A DNA stretch of 29,967 nucleotides from Entrophospora sp. SA101 (Eukaryota > Glomeromycota > Glomeromycetes > Entrophosporales > Entrophosporaceae): contig CAUDNR010001391.1 in the NCBI GenBank assembly GCA_958430865.1, positions 38,936-68,902 on the forward strand, given 5' to 3'. The translations under genes were made by a program, and so were the position numbers. The notes beneath the pieces were generated by a model, which was not told where the DNA came from, did no database searches, and saw only the letters and a list, made by a program, of their open reading frames with translations. The first letter of the stretch is position 1, and each line of letters opens with the position of its first letter. Shown one piece after another: positions 9,506 through 19,378 of this stretch.

Positions 9506-10256
9506 CATATACAAAGAGAGAAAAAAAAGTTAATGTTAAGTCTATTTGACAATGATTAGCAGGTATAGTCTTAGTATTCAGTATATTATAGCTATCACTA
9601 TTTATTGATATTACTTGAAAAAGACTTCCCCACTTATGTAATCATAAGATTTCTTGTATTTCCACTTTTTATTATGTAAGTTGTTCGCTTTTATTCTGTT
9701 TTATTCTGTTTTATTTTCCTAGTGTTTATTATTCTCTTTCTTTCCATAGTTAATTTTCTCTTTAGATAATCTGAATATTATTTATTTTTGAAACATAATG
9801 ATAAGAGAATTTGCTTTTTTAAAATACTTCTAATGGCGCTGTAATTCTTGCGCTTCATAATGGATTCGATATATAAGGATAATCAATTCTATGTATAATT
9901 TAGGAAATTACATCACATTATTAATTAGTAACGTCTCAGCACCTGGACCCTGAATTATCTTGTTCACTTTGTCTGGTTTTGTTACAGTTTTAATTATAAA
10001 CTTAAAGTTCAGTTATTATTATTTGAATTAAAATAACTATTCATTAACGACCAATAAAAAAATTGATATTATATATCACTAATTTGGTTAATTAAAAATT
10101 CAGAAAAAATTTTTTTTTTATTCTTTTAAAAACATTTCATTTTAATTTCCCCAAATTTTTGGAAAAATTGTTTTTTCCAAACAATTTCATATACAAGTAT
10201 GAAAATATGAAATGATATTGATTTCAAAAAATACATTTTTATTCTTTCAACATACC
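9506..10256. other. Intergenic, nothing recognised
   Basis: AT-rich with short tandem motifs (TTTTATTCTG repeated near 9690-9712). The 21-base string at about 9963-9983 matches one near 5219. Confidence 0.5.
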
Positions 10257-10445
10257 AGAGGGGACGTCTAGTTTGAGAAATAAAATTACCAGACGTCCCC
10301 TCTCACATCCTTGAAGTTTGGTAATATGATAATCCCTTGTCGTTATCATACGAGAAAGAAAATTACCAGACATCCCCTCTCACATCCTTGAAATTTCGGA
10401 TAATATGATAATCGCCTTGTTGTTATCATATGAGAGGTTTCAAGG
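10257..10445. repeat. Hairpin plus two ~77-bp direct repeats
   Basis: A perfect 13-bp inverted repeat, AGAGGGGACGTCT at 10257-10269 and its complement at 10291-10303, encloses 21 bases. The right arm begins a ~77-bp unit (ATTACCAGACGTCCCCTCTC...) at 10285 that repeats at 10362. Each unit also holds a small stem (GATAAT...GTTATC). At the end of the second unit TTTCAAGGA (10438-10446) is complementary to TCCTTGAAA within that unit. The block is clearly richer in GC than its flanks. It looks like a foldback or MITE remnant with an internal duplication. Confidence 0.85.
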
Positions 10446-10857
10446 ATTGTTTGCGAATATTATATATACACAATGTTTCATTCTTCAATGCTGTTAAGAG
10501 ATGACAATTGAGATATGACTTTTTTCGAGAAGAAGAATATTATTTTCTTAAGAATTAAAAGTTTTTTTGGAATTAATTGATGCTGAAGAAGAGAATTCGG
10601 CGAATTTAATAAATCATTTATGTAGTTTTTTGCGCATATTTTTTATATAATGTATTTTTTTGTATTTTTCTTTTTTTTTTTTTCATGTAAATTTTATTTA
10701 ATACCATATTTACCAAAAAAAAAAAATAAAATAGATTTTGTCACACAATTCCATTAATATCATTCAGAAAAAAAAAATTACTACAAGCAAATGTACGTTA
10801 TACACATTAAAAAAAAAAAAAGAAACCAATTAATAACTGATTAAAACATGACATGAC
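10446..10857. other. Intergenic, nothing recognised
   Basis: Poly-T and poly-A tracts (T11-12 near 10671-10684; A10-13 runs near 10716-10820) in AT-rich DNA. It may include the decayed 5' part of the SR-factor pseudogene, but no frame can be followed. Confidence 0.4.
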
Positions 10858-11466
10858 AGTTTGAAAGATATGGAGAAGTTATATTAAACCTATGGGCTAT
10901 GGATTTGTTGAATTTGAAGTTAATAACAATTATTATCATTTATATTAAGAGATTTTTGAAATATTAATAATTATGATCCACGCGACGCTGATGATCCAGT
11001 AAAACAATTAAATGGTTTACTGTAGAATGGGAAGTGGTGGACAAGGGGGAAAGGTATGGTTGTTAGGAGTGGAAAATTTTTCAACGTGGTGAAACAGGTC
11101 ATCTAGCAGTTAAATAAATTATTTTTTATTATTAATTTTATAAACAAAAATCTGATAATTTTTGGAGGAGGAATTATGATTGTGGAGGTCAATCTTCTAG
11201 ACACGGAAGAAATCGAACTTCTTGTTATTCACATGGTGACCCTTATTATGATGATTGTGACTGTGATAGAGACAGTAACCAAGATCATGTTCATGTTCAA
11301 GATTATGATCGTGACAGAGGCTGGGACTGAAATCACTACAACCTTATGATAGTCCTGATAATAATAATGGTGGCTACAACAGATCACCAAGAAATCGATC
11401 AAAAGATTTAGTTCAAGTCCTTATGATTATGATTATAGAAGAAGTCTAAGTCCATATGGATATGTT
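10858..11466 (+). pseudogene. SR-type splicing factor pseudogene (RRM, CCHC knuckle, RS/RD tail)
   Basis: Coding remains of an SRSF7/RSZ-like splicing factor appear in order across frameshifts. RRM pieces are F-E-R-Y-G-E-V-I (10861 onward), MGYGFVEFE (RNP1-like) and, after a probable retained ~65-bp intron that starts GTTAAT, DPRDADDPVKQLNG, then VEW. A zinc-knuckle remnant follows (GETGHLA; the first cysteines are changed or lost to a 1-base deletion near 11080). Next is an Arg/Asp-rich tail near 11250-11345 and an RS-like end (SPRNRSK, then SPYDYDYRRSLSPYGY). The tail is telling: its arginine positions now read TGT, TGT, CAA, CAT, CAT, CAA, TGA and CAC, all one transition from CGN. Intact family members bind RNA and guide splicing. 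This copy cannot make protein. Confidence 0.85.
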
Positions 11467-12229
11467 TTAAAGATGTATTATATATGATTGTAACGTGATT
11501 TTATTTTTTTATTTTCACTGTTACTATTAGTCCGGTTTTGGTTTTTCATCATATGTGTGTCATCATCATCTTGCCTAGATTATTGTTTATTCTGGATTAT
11601 GGGAAATGACTTGTTATTGAGGCTTTGTTTGGAACTGACAAATGTGATCTTTTGTATTTAATTTTTTTAAAAAAACAGTTTATATATGTGTGTGTGTGCA
11701 TATCACAAAGATTCTTATGGAAGAGATATATTGGCATATTAAAGTCTTTTTGTAACTCAAATTATGTAGCCCAAACAAATTTTTTGCTCTTTTGTATTTT
11801 CAATACACTGAATATAATTTGTTCTGGATCAAATATATATATATATAGGCGTTTAATAAAGTGTTAGTCAATTAATCAATCAATCAAAATCATATGGACA
11901 AAATACTCATGGTCTTATAAAACGGGAAGAATCTATTGGAAGATTATGTAATCCAAAAAAAAATTTTTTTAAAACTGTTCTTTGGAATTTTACAGAAGGC
12001 CAAACTTGAAGAATTCTGTTCCTTTTTTTTTGTCATAAATCTAAATAGCTTTTTATAAATTGATTTTACTTATAATAATAATACATGGCCAATTGATAAT
12101 CAACCAAATATCATTTGTCATTAAATAAAAAATGGCAATTTAGTTGAATAATTATAATACAACTCTAATTGGATAATTTTTTCATTAATTTGATATTAAA
12201 AATAATCAATTTATTCATTAATTTATTCA
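11467..12229. other. Between the two pseudogenes, no gene
   Basis: Probably the old 3' UTR of the SR gene and the 5' region of the uL4 gene. Low-complexity AT DNA with a TG microsatellite near 11687-11698 and no coherent coding frame. Confidence 0.45.
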
Positions 12230-13371
12230 GTCAGCAACAATTAGACCCAAGATACCAGCAATATTTAAGCACCCATTAGACCTGATATTGTTAGAGTGGT
12301 TCATACCAATATTTCAAAAAGTAATTGTCAATCTTATGCCATCTCATCAAAAGCTGGCTCATGTGGTGCCTTAGTCATCATCAAACATCTGCCAAGTCTT
12401 AGATTACTGATCACACTGTAGCACATATCCATCATGTATCTGGAGGCGGAACACATTGTGCTGGCCAGGTAAATAATATATCACACAATGTTGATAATAT
12501 TATAACCAATCATAATTATAAATCCTCTTTTGGTAGTGTTAGATTGAGTACAGTGCATTTTGTGCAGTGAGTATAGTACAGACCATTTTAACCATTTTTG
12601 GTAATGATAATTGTATTTACATGCCTTTTTGGATTGGGTGTGTGGAACATATAATTGTACTTACTGTACTCAATCTAATTCTACTTATGTTTGTACTATA
12701 CTCACTGAATGAAGTGTACTGTACTCAACCTGCATACACCCATAATCTTTCATTAATATTAATATTTATTATTACTATTATTATTATTATTAATATTAAT
12801 TAAGTGAGCTTTTAGCAAAATGTGTCATAGAGGATGTATGTTTGCACCTATAAAAATTTGGCATAAATGGCATGTTAAAACCAATTTAAATCAAAAAATA
12901 TATGTCACTGTGTCATTGTTAGCAGCATCATCAATTTCAGATTTGGTTTTAACACATGGACATAGAATTGAAGAGGTTCAAAAGAAGCTCCATTGGTGAC
13001 AGGTGGATGGCATTGAATCATTGGAGAAGACAAAAGCAGCAGTCCAATTGTTTAAAGTAGTTAATACTTGTTGAGATATCACCAGGGCATCCAATTCTCA
13101 TAAATTGAGGGTTGGTAAGGGAAAATACATAATAGGCATCACAGATAACATAGAGGTCCTCTTATTGTTTATAATAATGCTGATAATGGAATTGTCCAGG
13201 CAATTGTAATATTCCTGGTATTGAGGTAGTTAGTGTTATAGTTTGAATTTATTACAATTGGCACCAGGTGGTCATTTGGGTAATTTATTATCTGGTCTCA
13301 AAGTGCTTTTGGATGATTTGTTTGGCACCTATAGAAGATCTTCTTTCTTGATGAAATATTTTCAGTACTAA
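12230..13371 (+). pseudogene. RPL4: Ribosomal protein uL4 (RPL4) pseudogene with retained intron
   Basis: Translation in shifting frames gives uL4 blocks in family order. PAIFKHP, then PDIVRVVHTNIS and QSYAISSKAG, come first (12255-12360). Next is GGGTHCAGQ (12442-12468). An intron (12469-12804, GTAAAT...TTAAG) separates this from MCHRGCMFAP, WHVK, HGHRIEEV (12821-12980), NSHKLRVGKGK (~13095-13128), HRGPLIVYNNADNGIV (~13150-13198), LQLAPGGHLG and LFGTYRRSS (13250-13350). Intact eukaryotic uL4 is a large-subunit rRNA-binding protein of roughly 360-400 residues. The C-terminal extension is missing here. There are several in-frame stops (for example TGG to TAG, CAA to TAA) and at least three frameshifts. 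Keeping an intron argues against a reverse-transcribed copy: this was a DNA-level duplication that decayed. Confidence 0.93.
12542..12730. mobile_element. Short TIR element (MITE) inside the uL4 pseudogene intron
   Basis: Arms of about 39 bp at 12542-12580 and 12692-12730 are inverted complements with about eight mismatches. The left starts GATTGAGTACAGTGC and the right end read inward starts GGTTGAGTACAGTAC. Both arms end in CAGTGAGTATAGTACA. The ~110-bp interior has no coding potential. No target duplication is visible. It accounts for more than half of the unusually long 336-bp intron. Confidence 0.8.
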
Positions 13372-13385
13372 ATTATTATTATTGT

Positions 13386-13473
13386 TACAGTCAACCCTCC
13401 ATAAGTGCAATCCTCTTGGGACCAGGCAATACCATGCACTTATGGAGGAGTGCATTTATACTGTGGGATAGTA
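13386..13473. mobile_element. pogo-like TIR remnant forming a 14-bp hairpin
   Basis: Begins TACAGTCAACCCTCCATAAG. CCTCCATAAGTGCA (13396-13409) is perfectly complementary to 13435-13448 across a 25-base loop. TACAGT followed by a pyrimidine-rich stretch resembles the ends of the MITEs at 9313 and 16358, and a similar string (TACAGTTAGTCCTCTATAAG) occurs at about 17400. A short deleted element is the likely explanation. The right end (ATACTGT) lacks a TA duplication. Confidence 0.6.
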
Positions 13474-13479
13474 AATCTT

Positions 13480-15740
13480 GGACCTATCAATTACTCGGTT
13501 AATATTGACCAATTAGAACGAATTTACTACGGAAGTCATGTGATTTGCTAAATATTACATCACAACCAATGACCATCTTTCTATATTATTATTGTAACAG
13601 CTATGCCGCACATTGTGAAGTGTCATATGAAAGATTATTCCTATTCATATTTTATATTTATATTTATTAACCTACTCATCTGATGTAAATATTTATTTGG
13701 AATTAGTAATTAGTTGATAAGCACATTATTTGTACTGTCCAAAGAGGTATAAATACACTTGGCTTTAGACCAAGTTAATAATCATCATTAATTAATCAAT
13801 TGTTAATATAATAACTCTTAATAAATATATAACCTTACATAAAATAGTCTTTGACTGTAAGTAACTAATTATTTTAATTATTTAATTATAAGCATCAATA
13901 TTAAAATGTTTAAAGGAAGACTCGGGGTTTCATTTATTGTTATATAAATTTGTGTAATCAATATTAATAATTTCTTGGTATATATATGTGTGTGTATTAA
14001 TAAATTTACTTTTATTTGCATAAACATAGAAATCCCTCACCATTTTCAACGGGAACCTGTAGTCAAAAGAATACACATTATTTATTTATCTTATTATTGT
14101 CGACGTTTTGAGATCCACGGAACGAATAGTTTTTATGCCCAGGAGGTCGGGTTAGTTAGAGATAATAAAAATGGCAAGCACATAATAACAATAACAATAT
14201 AGTTATGTATATCTATGCGCTTTTTTTATTGTGAATATTTTATATACATATACATACACACTTACATTCGATAAATTTAATTGTTAACCAAAATTATTCC
14301 TATTAGATGTTACACGGATTAAGCTATCGGTCCGGTGACGTGTAACTGTTACATAACAATTACACGATGTTTTGAAACTTACATACGTGAAATTTAAATT
14401 AACAATCAAAGGAAATTTCACACGCATCTCCTCAAATTTTCACATATAGCAAATAATCGTGTCCGATTCGGCTCTGGGATTGTCAGTCCTATCTCGGGAT
14501 AAGTTTCCAGAAAAGTTTATAACAAATAATTCAAGTAATTATTTATTATTATTATAAACTCGCACAAGTCTTTTCTGAGTTTGATACATTTTGAACTGAA
14601 CTTAATGTATGTTGAATGCTTATTCAATTGATATAATTTTCAGTTTGTATACATCATCCCTCGAACTTAAAGACAATTATAAATCACAATGAGATTTTTA
14701 CTAATCATTGGTCAGTTATAATTTATTTAAATCATCCCTCAAAAAATCAAGAAATCTTGGGAATTGGAAAAAATTCTGATCCCTAATTACTATTAAAATA
14801 TTATTATTGCCATTAATGGGAATTAGTATTAGTGTTCAATATCAAAAATCGAAATTTAGAATGTTCGAAATTAATGTCCATAAAAAGAATTACACATTTA
14901 ATTAAAAAATAATATTGCAATAATCAGCATCTCAAATTGTCATTTCCGAGCTTGCGGTTGATATTGTATCAAGTAGTGGTGTTTGTGAAGATGTCATATA
15001 ATATTCGGATCATTTGGAGTTTTCGGGATTTTAAATTTAAATGGTATTTTTGAAATATCATGTGATCTACATGTTGGATTTTAACAAAAACAATCACTAT
15101 CCCAATTCAGACAAATTTTTTTTTCGTTAAATTTTGAGTTGTACAATAATAATTTTGGTGTTACAATATTTTGAGTTACATAACCAAATTTGGTAATGAT
15201 TTTCTTTTAATAATAAAAAAGAAACAATACTTGAAAAAAAAATTGTTCACAAAATACAAAACTTACTTGGTCTCAATTCTCAAGTGTGTAACAAAATTTG
15301 GAATCTAAGGCTCGACCAATTTTTAGTTTAAGAAAAAACTAGCCGACAAGTTTGAAGCTTGAGCCATACAACCAAAACTTAACGGTTAACTTTTTAAATT
15401 TTTTTTTAGTATTCTGAAGCTGACCAATTGTTACAATAAGCGATTAATTAACTATAGATGATCCTCACCGTAGTATGGTATACAAACTTTTAATTAATAT
15501 TGTAGAACTCAAAAACTACCCATAAAAAAATTTTTTAACTCGTAGATTTAGTATTAGATGCTGTTTCTCTAGCTTTTCGAATTTTAGTATTTGTATTAGT
15601 AATAATATTAGTAATATTAGTAATATATTTTGCCGCGTAAATCTTAACTAAGAATGGAATAAATCACATAATTATATCTAAATTTGGGCAGATTAAAATA
15701 TTAACGCGTTTGTGTAATTAAATAATGAAACATAAAAATA
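13480..15740. other. Over 2 kb with no supported gene
   Basis: AT-rich DNA. A GC-richer patch at 14460-14515 has no recognisable motif. Local ATT/AAT simple repeats occur, for example TAGTAATAT units near 15595-15630. I found no coding frame, tRNA or element ends I would defend. Confidence 0.5.
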
Positions 15741-15944
15741 ATGCCTCTTAGATGACACGAGAACCAGATGTTCATTATTTTTGATTATAATTTTCTAAAC
15801 TTTGATGCAAGACAATTCCTTAGACGAACAATAATTGGCTCAGAAGATGAATACGAACGAATTAAACGAAGAAGCTAGCAATCCTTTTGAGGATATATGA
15901 TTGATGATTTTAACTCAGTATTTTCAGTATTTGACAAAATGATG
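15741..15944 (+). pseudogene. Decayed first exon of an unknown protein
   Basis: From an ATG at 15741, 68 codons stay in one frame to a good splice donor (ATGATG|GTAAGC at 15945). They read as a charged, protein-like sequence (FLRRTIIGSEDEYERIKRRS, then GYMIDDFNSVFSVFDKMM). Three stops interrupt it: TGA at 15753, TAG at 15876 and TGA at 15888. Each is one C-to-T change from CGA, CAG and CGA, the decay seen in the two pseudogenes upstream. I do not recognise the family and found no convincing second exon. Confidence 0.45.
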
Positions 15945-16357
15945 GTAAGCAAATTCTAACTCAAAAAGACCTATTTATTAACTCTAATTACACGAATCAC
16001 GTGAATTACATCATTCATAGATTAGAATTGAAAATTAAAATTTCTCCTATTAGCGCAGCAATAGGCTTCGTTTGCGGTTATCAACCATACAATTTCATTT
16101 TTAAAAGCCAATTATCATGTACATTATCGTATGTCAAGAAATAAATAAAAGTCTTTTCTTGATCAAAGATTGTATGTATGAAAGCATTACTGTTACTCTA
16201 AAGGAAAAAATTGTATTAACACATGCTTTTCTGATGCTCTGGTACTAGCTTTTACTTGACGTTTGCTCTTTAGAGTTTACCAGATTTCAATTTTTCTGCA
16301 TGCATAATTCCACCTCTTTTCAATATTTTAGCATAAGAATTAAGACGGATCATAATA

Positions 16358-17202
16358 CAGTCAAACCTCGCCACAGCGGATTTCGTAAAAAAAAATCCGT
16401 TATAACAAGAAATCCGCTGTGTATGTGACAAAATTGGTGATTATTGGCAAAATTTTTTTAATAATAAATGAATAAATAATACATGCGGAAATTAAAATTA
16501 TTTTGTTTTAATATTTGGTTGTATTGGTTTTTCATTATCTAATAATTTCATTTTTTTTTTTCAAATGATTTAAATTTTTTATAATCTAATTGACTTTATT
16601 ATGAATCTTTGGGAAAATGATCTTGATTTGTTTTAGTTTTAAAAATTGATAAATAAATCTATCGCTCGCACACATTTGGATAAATAATCTATCAATTGTT
16701 TTATTTTAGTAACTTGAAAAATTTTGTTACTCGCATAAATTTGGACAAGTATTCTATCGATTATTTGTTTATTAATTTATTTTAGAAACTTGGAAAAGGT
16801 TGTTACTCGCAAATATTCAGTCAAATATAACCTATCAATTGTTTGTTTATTGATTTATTTTAGAGCCTTGGAAAAGGTTGTTACTCGCAAACATTCAGAC
16901 AAATAACCCATCAATTGTTTGTTTATTGATTTATTTTAGAAAATTTGTTACTCGTAAATATTTGAATAAAATTGTTTGTTGATTAAAATAACCTATTTGG
17001 TAATTTAGATAATTTAGATAAAATTTCATAAATTTATATGTCACGTGAATCCGCTGTGATGAGACTAGTAGTCATATTGAAACAAATTTATTAATAAAAT
17101 CCGTTATGACAAACATTTTAATTAATAAAAAAGGACCAATGTTTAATTCTGTCGTAACAAAAAATCCACTGTGGCGAGGCCCACTGTGATGAAGTTTGAT
17201 TG
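16358..17202. mobile_element. pogo/Tigger-like non-coding element, ~845 bp
   Basis: The left end, after a TA at 16356-16357, reads CAGTCAAACCTCGCCACAGC. Near the right end, AAATCCACTGTGGCGAGG (17162-17179) is the inverted complement of the left block with one mismatch, and the last bases AAGTTTGATTG match the complement of the left tip. The motif AATCCGCTGTG/AATCCGTTAT also recurs internally at 16398-16420 and 17047-17110. The right TA duplication has decayed. There is no transposase; the interior is filled by a minisatellite. Confidence 0.82.
16660..16985. repeat. Minisatellite, about 4.5 copies of a ~75-bp unit
   Basis: Copies share TTGTTACTCGCAAA, TCTATCAATTGTTTGTTTATT and GATTTATTTTAGAAACTTGG blocks, recurring about every 65-80 bp. 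Divergence increases toward both edges. It lies wholly within the pogo-like element and probably expanded after insertion. Confidence 0.85.
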
Positions 17203-18549
17203 CGCCATTGTTATGTAACTGTTTCTTCTTTTGTGTATATGGTCATTTTTCTCCTGCTGGTCTTAGATTTCATTAAAGTTGATGAGGTGTGTTACTTTAG
17301 AATTGGATATGATATGTGATGTTAGATTAATAATTGCGCAAATAATATATATGTGTGTGTTGTTAAAAATAAAATGATAAGTAATAATAATAACAATAAT
17401 ACAGTTAGTCCTCTATAAGTGTACCCTGCGTCCAAATCCCAAGCTTGAGACTTAGAGATAAATGTAATCCCTCTATGTTTTGCACTGCACGCTCTTTTCC
17501 TGGTCCCGTTCATAAAACCACTCTCTCCAACCGCACTCACGTGACTTTAACGTGACCATACTGCGATATGATTTTTGTGATACACGAATAACTGATGTTT
17601 TAGCAATAGTAAAATGATAATTCAAGTAATGAGTAAATAGAGAATCCTTTCTTTTAATATATACAACAATGGTCAATACTTTGTTTTTTTAATAGATGTA
17701 AAGGATTATTATTACAATACAGGTAACCCTACATTTTGCTCAATCCATCTAACATGGCCAATTTATTATTTGTGGCAAATAATCAAAATCCATATTTTAA
17801 AGTTATTTTACTTATTTGGAAGTTATAAAAGAGAATGAATGATTTAATGATTATAGTGAACAATGATTTAATAATTAAGTATAATGTTAATTTAATACTA
17901 TTTCGAATTAAAAGATTGATATATATTTATTTTTTAAAGTAATAAGGGTAATTAGATCTTAGTTATTATAATTCCTAATTTCTTTTCCTTTATCTTTATA
18001 TATAATAATTCCAACTATAAGAGCTTTGACACTACTGAAGATATTGAAGGTGACAAAGATGATAGTATTGTGCCAATTGTAATAAGTGTCAAAGCTTAAA
18101 AAAGTTTAACATTTTTAGAATCTCCTTCTTGTATGAACAATTTAATGCTCTTGATAAAATTTAAAAAATTTATTTTTTATTTTTTATTAATGCCATGTGC
18201 AACCAATAAAATACTTTTGTTCTATGTATTGCGAGTGTGCGATCTGAGTTTCCTCATTAATAGGTTATTTAATGCTCAACACACAGCCTACCTGCTGACT
18301 TATGGTTGATTATATTGTTTGACACACAGCCTACCTGCTGACTTATGGTCAAGTTTCCTTTATTTATATATATGTATATGTGCGTCATTACTTCAATATT
18401 TTAGAAAAGAACCATAATTTGTATCTTTTGAATTTTCAGAAGAAAAGTATTGACTCAATTTAAATCTTATTTCACTGCTATTAAATTATTAAATTTAAAA
18501 TATATATACTTTAAATATGAATTATGTATATTTGTTTTTCCTTATTCAA
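17203..18549. other. Intergenic with small repeats only
   Basis: No supported gene. Holds a pogo-like TIR fragment at about 17400 and a 12-bp perfect inverted repeat, AGCTTTGACACT at 18022-18033 with its complement at 18085-18096. That repeat overlaps a short acidic frame ending VPIVISVKA at TAA ~18099, possibly a stray last exon. The direct repeat at 18279-18349 is listed separately. Confidence 0.5.
18279..18349. repeat. Direct repeat, two 28-bp copies
   Basis: ACACACAGCCTACCTGCTGA plus CTTATGGT occurs at 18279-18306 and again at 18322-18349 with no mismatch, 43 bp apart. Perfect identity in an otherwise decayed region suggests recent duplication. Confidence 0.9.
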
Positions 18550-19378
18550 AAAAATAAAATAGTATAGAACAAGAATTGGATAATTTGACTACTGAAATTT
18601 GGGATGAAGCATTTATAGATGAAACAAATATTGATGAATCAGATATAGAAAGTTCAGGTGATTTGATAATTCAAGGTTCAGATGATGATGCTACTTCAAA
18701 AAAATCAAATAAAAAAAAGAAAAATAGTGAATTAAGTGTAAACAATATTAAAATGTCAATAAAAAAGTGCATTTTAAAAATCAGGAAGAGGTTTTCAGCA
18801 TGAATGGCTAACATATATAAATGGATACAGCAATGAAAAGAATATTTTGCACAATTTGTAAAGTAATGAGAAAAAAATCTATTTGCAGGAAAAGGTGACA
18901 AATAAATATAATTAATTTTGCATTTCATAATTATTAATTTACTAATGTTATAATGTTATTATCTAGGATCAAAGAATGTTTCAAAATCTACTGCTCTAGC
19001 AACTCATGCACTTTCAAACCAACATAATGGTTCTTTGCTTCTAGAAAAGGCAAGAATAACCATGCAAGATTCTTCCAAAAAAGCCAATAATAATGGTAAC
19101 AAACATATAATTAATATAACGAAAATGAATTACTGGATGGCAAAAGAAAATATTCCAATTTCCAAACTTCCAAGTCTTATTCATATCTTAAAACTTATAG
19201 AAATAGTGCATCGGTTCCATTTTCTAGTGTAGATTGTGAAAGAGGTTTTAGCAAACAGAATATTATCAAATGTAATACAATGGAAAATGGCACATTGCAC
19301 TTATTAATGATGGTTGGTTTAGAAGGCATTGATTTATTTGGTTATGGTTTTAGTTATGCTCTTAGTAAAAAAATATAA
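18549..19378 (+). pseudogene. Internally deleted hAT transposase relic (zinc finger plus dimerisation domain)
   Basis: An acidic N-terminal segment (18560-18720, DETNIDESDIESSGDL) leads into a lysine run. A degraded C2H2-type finger follows: FCTICK at ~18846-18863, then, after a 72-bp intron (18895-18966), GSKNVSKSTALATHALSNQH with the two histidines. Next comes YWMAKENIPISKLPS (~19131-19176). In another frame is the hAT C-terminal dimerisation motif VPFSSVDCERGFSKQN followed by TLHLLMMVGLEG, ending at TAA 19376-19378. The finger, WMAKE block and SSVDCERGFS match the KIAA1586/C17orf113-like hAT proteins. The whole catalytic core (hundreds of residues) between finger and tail is gone, and at least two frameshifts are present. 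No terminal repeats were identified. Confidence 0.82.

Noticed and set aside
12567..12803. 78-aa plus-strand frame
   Set aside because: It falls inside the uL4 pseudogene intron and is made of MITE sequence and an ATT microsatellite.
17322..17676. 72-aa and 67-aa minus-strand frames
   Set aside because: They overlap each other in different frames, contain poly-Leu from an ATT/AAC repeat, and show no family similarity.
18671..18928. 85-aa minus-strand frame
   Set aside because: Antisense to the hAT relic; Phe-rich because it is the complement of a lysine run.
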